Source: Lachnospiraceae bacterium
GTDB taxonomy: Bacteria > Bacillota > Clostridia > Lachnospirales > Lachnospiraceae
Assembly: GCA_017461685.1 (NCBI GenBank)
Contig: JAFTXF010000044.1
Span: 1-7,099 of the forward strand
Length of the DNA stretch: 7,099 nucleotides
Direction: 5' to 3'
Part shown: positions 5,581 to 7,099 of the stretch, one piece after another
How the letters are laid out: each line of letters opens with the position of its first letter
Position numbering within the stretch: the stretch's first letter is position 1
Translations under genes and position numbers: made by a program
The notes under the pieces: model-generated
The model's input: only the letters and a program-made list of their open reading frames with translations
Told to the model about the DNA's origin: nothing
The model's database searches: none

Positions 5581-5587
5581 TCACCTC
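5581..5587 (-). promoter_or_regulatory. Ribosome binding site that decides the start of the small membrane protein
   Basis: GAGGTGA on the minus strand ends 5 nt before the ATG at 5575. It overlaps the alternative GTG (5584-5582), which makes the GTG an unlikely start. The site also contains the stop codon (5588-5586) of the frameshifted YjbR-like relic, so the membrane gene begins exactly where the relic ends. Confidence 0.65.
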
Positions 5588-5602
5588 ACCTTTCGCAGTT
5601 TA

Positions 5603-5818
5603 TCATAGGATCATCTGACAATTTAATGATAACACGCAAGTTAAACCATTAACAGTAGCAAATTTCGCACTATAAGTTCCAATAAAGTGCATGCATAAAA
5701 ATGCTTTTTTGTTCTTATGAATCTTTACGAGCTGCCAATTCTCATCATGAAATGGTGCATCCTGATAGGTGTCCGGAAAAGAAAGACCGTAATCCAATGC
5801 TTCCTGCCTCGTTCTCAT
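5603..5818 (-). pseudogene. MmcQ/YjbR-like gene, truncated and frameshifted
   Basis: The first ~40 residues (MRTRQEALDYGLSFPDTYQD, then APFHDENWQLV, then KNKKAF) are a clear start of the MmcQ/YjbR (DUF419) family, small cytosolic proteins of about 115-120 aa with a CyaY-like fold. After KKAF the similarity weakens, and the frame ends at 71 residues, well short. In a neighbouring frame at about 5636-5586, VIIKLSDDPMI looks like the next strand of such a protein before it too stops. This suggests a frameshift near 5636-5640 and loss of the last third, where the conserved HxNKxHW region should be. A GGGAG site lies 10 nt upstream and a plausible promoter precedes it, so the region is probably still transcribed into the genes downstream. 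A short functional product is possible but less likely. Confidence 0.65.
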
Positions 5819-5856
5819 TTCTATATCGCTCCCGAATCTATAACTTTTATACTTAT

Positions 5857-5885
5857 ATTATAGCAAAGATTGCCGCTTATGAAAA
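5857..5885 (-). promoter_or_regulatory. Promoter for the YjbR relic / membrane protein / AIM24 operon
   Basis: On the minus strand TTTTCA (5885-5880) is followed by 17 nt and a perfect TATAAT (5862-5857). The -10 box is preceded by TGC, giving an extended -10 (TGNTATAAT). It lies directly after the purL terminator and about 40 bp before the relic gene. It is the best candidate start for the transcript covering about 5850 to 4001. Confidence 0.7.
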
Positions 5886-5934
5886 CAAAAAAGACGACCC
5901 CAAAAGGATTTTTACGTCCTTTCAAGGTCATCTT
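5881..5934 (-). terminator. Intrinsic terminator after purL
   Basis: In the minus-strand RNA AAGAUGACC (5934-5926) pairs with GGUCGUCUU (5899-5891), 9 bp with one G-U pair. An inner AAAGGA/TCCTTT stem (5922-5917 with 5908-5903) extends it. Six T (5892-5887), one G and four more T follow. It lies about 135 bp past the purL stop. The T-tract runs right up to the -35 box of the next promoter. Confidence 0.78.
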
Positions 5935-6028
5935 CTCTATTTCTTTTATTTTTGGATGGTTATGCAATAATCGAAATTGTCCCTTGGGGAAATTGGGATT
6001 ACCTCGCGATATATATTTGTAATATAAC

Positions 6029-6070
6029 ACAGTTCAGACGCACCCATTGCTTATACTATAGCTGAACTGT
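6029..6070. repeat. 9-bp inverted repeat touching the purL stop codon
   Basis: ACAGTTCAG (6029-6037) and CTGAACTGT (6062-6070) are perfect inverted copies separated by 24 nt; the right arm shares one base with the purL stop. No T-tract follows on the minus strand, so it is not itself a terminator. It could be a 3'-end stabilising stem or a protein site. Confidence 0.5.
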
Positions 6071-7099
6071 TATCCAAAATACTTCACACCAGATTCAAAG
6101 ATCTTCAGATCCTGCTCTCCGTAGATATTAATCGCTACGCTATCACCTCTACGTTCGGAGTGAGCCATCTTACCTAAAGCTCTGCCATCCGGAGATGTGA
6201 TACCTTCGATGGATGCGTAGGAACCGTTGATGTTCCACTCTTCGTCCATGCTTACGTTGCCCTGATAATCTGCGTACTGGGTAGCAACCTGGCCGTTTGC
6301 AAAGAGCTTGTCAATCCATTCCTTAGGAGCTACGAAACGTCCTTCGCCGTGAGAAGCCGGGTTACAATATGTTGCACCAAGCTCTGCTCCCGCTAACCAT
6401 GGAGATTTATTGGAAACCACCTTGGTGTAAACCATCTTGGAGATGTGGCGGTTAATGGTGTTGAAGGTCAGTGTAGGAGAATCTTCCTTCTGCCCAACGA
6501 TTTCACCGTAAGGTACCAAGCCCAGCTTAATGAGTGCCTGGAAACCGTTACAAATACCAAGTGCAAGACCGTCTCTTTCATTTAAGAGCTTCATAACTGC
6601 TTCCTTCATCTTTTCGTTCTGGAAGGCAGTTGCGAAGAATTTAGCAGAACCATCCGGTTCGTCACCTGCAGAGAAGCCGCCCGGGAACATAATAATCTGT
6701 GCCTGGCCGATTGCCTTTTCGAATACTTCTACAGAATCACGAATATCTGCTGCTGTCTGGTTCTTGAATACCTTGGTAATCACGTTTGCACCGGCTCTTT
6801 CAAATGCCTTTGTGCTGTCGTATTCACAGTTTGTACCCGGGAATACAGGGATAAATACGGTTGGCTTCGCAACCTTGTGCTTGCACACATAAATACTGTC
6901 AGCCTTATATACATCACTATTTACCGGAGTAGTATCAAGCACTGCCTTGGTTGGGAATACCTTTTCAAGGGTACCGGTCCAAGCCTTTAATGCTTCATCC
7001 ATAGTAATAGTAGTATTTCTGTAAGTAAATGCTGCGTCGTCGGAAACAACACCCAGAACCTTTGCTGCGGTAGCCTTCACCACTTCGTCAGCACCTGTA
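6070..7099 (-). CDS. purL: Phosphoribosylformylglycinamidine synthase, C-terminal part (5' end outside window)
   Basis: This is the C-terminal 342 codons of a large single-chain FGAM synthase. The enzyme converts FGAR, glutamine and ATP to FGAM in the fourth step of de novo purine synthesis. The visible part holds the end of the synthase region and the whole class I glutaminase domain, which begins near KPTVFIPVFPGTNCEYDS. Motifs are FPGGFSAGDEPDGSAKF, the nucleophile elbow GICNGFQ (catalytic Cys, codon 6552-6550) and the late AHSERRGD, whose His and Glu complete the triad. The frame is open to the right edge; a GTG at 7083 is an internal Val codon, not a start. Clostridia often carry this fused form, unlike the separate PurS/PurQ/PurL of Bacillus. 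It ends with KYFG and a TAA, followed by an inverted repeat and a terminator. All active-site residues that can be seen are intact. Confidence 0.97.
   Translation of the reverse strand, partial: TGADEVVKATAAKVLGVVSDDAAFTYRNTTITMDEALKAWTGTLEKVFPTKAVLDTTPVNSDVYKADSIYVCKHKVAKPTVFIPVFPGTNCEYDSTKAFERAGANVITKVFKNQTAADIRDSVEVFEKAIGQAQIIMFPGGFSAGDEPDGSAKFFATAFQNEKMKEAVMKLLNERDGLALGICNGFQALIKLGLVPYGEIVGQKEDSPTLTFNTINRHISKMVYTKVVSNKSPWLAGAELGATYCNPASHGEGRFVAPKEWIDKLFANGQVATQYADYQGNVSMDEEWNINGSYASIEGITSPDGRALGKMAHSERRGDSVAINIYGEQDLKIFESGVKYFG

Noticed and set aside
5821..6030. Minus-strand 69-codon frame between purL and the YjbR relic
   Set aside because: It runs through the purL terminator hairpin and the next promoter, and shows no recognisable protein pattern.
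6530..6892. Plus-strand frame of 120 codons opposite purL
   Set aside because: Shadow of the glutaminase domain, whose catalytic motifs lie on the minus strand.

Overview
The window looks like chromosomal DNA of an anaerobic Clostridia species, probably Lachnospiraceae. The main reasons are the SCIFF ranthipeptide pair (scfA-scfB), a single-chain PurL that carries its own glutaminase domain, Firmicute-type GGAGG ribosome sites and moderate GC. Species cannot be told from this window. Every gene I can support lies on the minus strand, so transcription runs from right to left. I see no rRNA, tRNA, CRISPR array, insertion sequence or riboswitch.

Layout in transcription order. (1) 7099-6070: the 3' end of purL, followed by an inverted repeat touching its stop codon and an intrinsic terminator at about 5934-5881. 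(2) 5885-4001: a new promoter, then a broken MmcQ/YjbR-like gene, a small hydrophobic membrane protein, an AIM24/TIGR00266-family protein, a 5'-truncated DUF4177-like fragment and a lipoprotein that also has C-terminal membrane segments. (3) 3964-3887: a second DUF4177-like copy, missing its other end. (4) 3832-3379: an 11-bp inverted repeat, then an unrecognised cysteine-rich 134-aa protein. (5) 3326-1658: a near-consensus promoter, the 48-aa cysteine-rich SCIFF precursor peptide, a strong hairpin/T-tract, and the radical SAM/SPASM maturase. (6) 1560 to the left edge: a PLP-dependent Orn/Lys/Arg decarboxylase family gene, running out of the window.

How the genes work together: the SCIFF peptide is the substrate of the maturase next to it, which forms Cys thioether cross-links. 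The hairpin between them probably lets much more peptide than enzyme be made. The decarboxylase follows in the same direction and may be read through from scfB, but nothing in the sequence ties it to peptide maturation. The AIM24/membrane/lipoprotein cluster looks like an envelope-associated operon of unknown role.

The most unusual observations are: four in-frame 45-bp tandem repeats that insert 60 basic Gly/Ala-rich residues right after the PGHKG motif of the decarboxylase; a SCIFF peptide with Gly where the known thioether acceptor Thr37 sits, plus an extra seventh Cys; and two complementary halves of DUF4177-like genes on either side of a lipoprotein gene.
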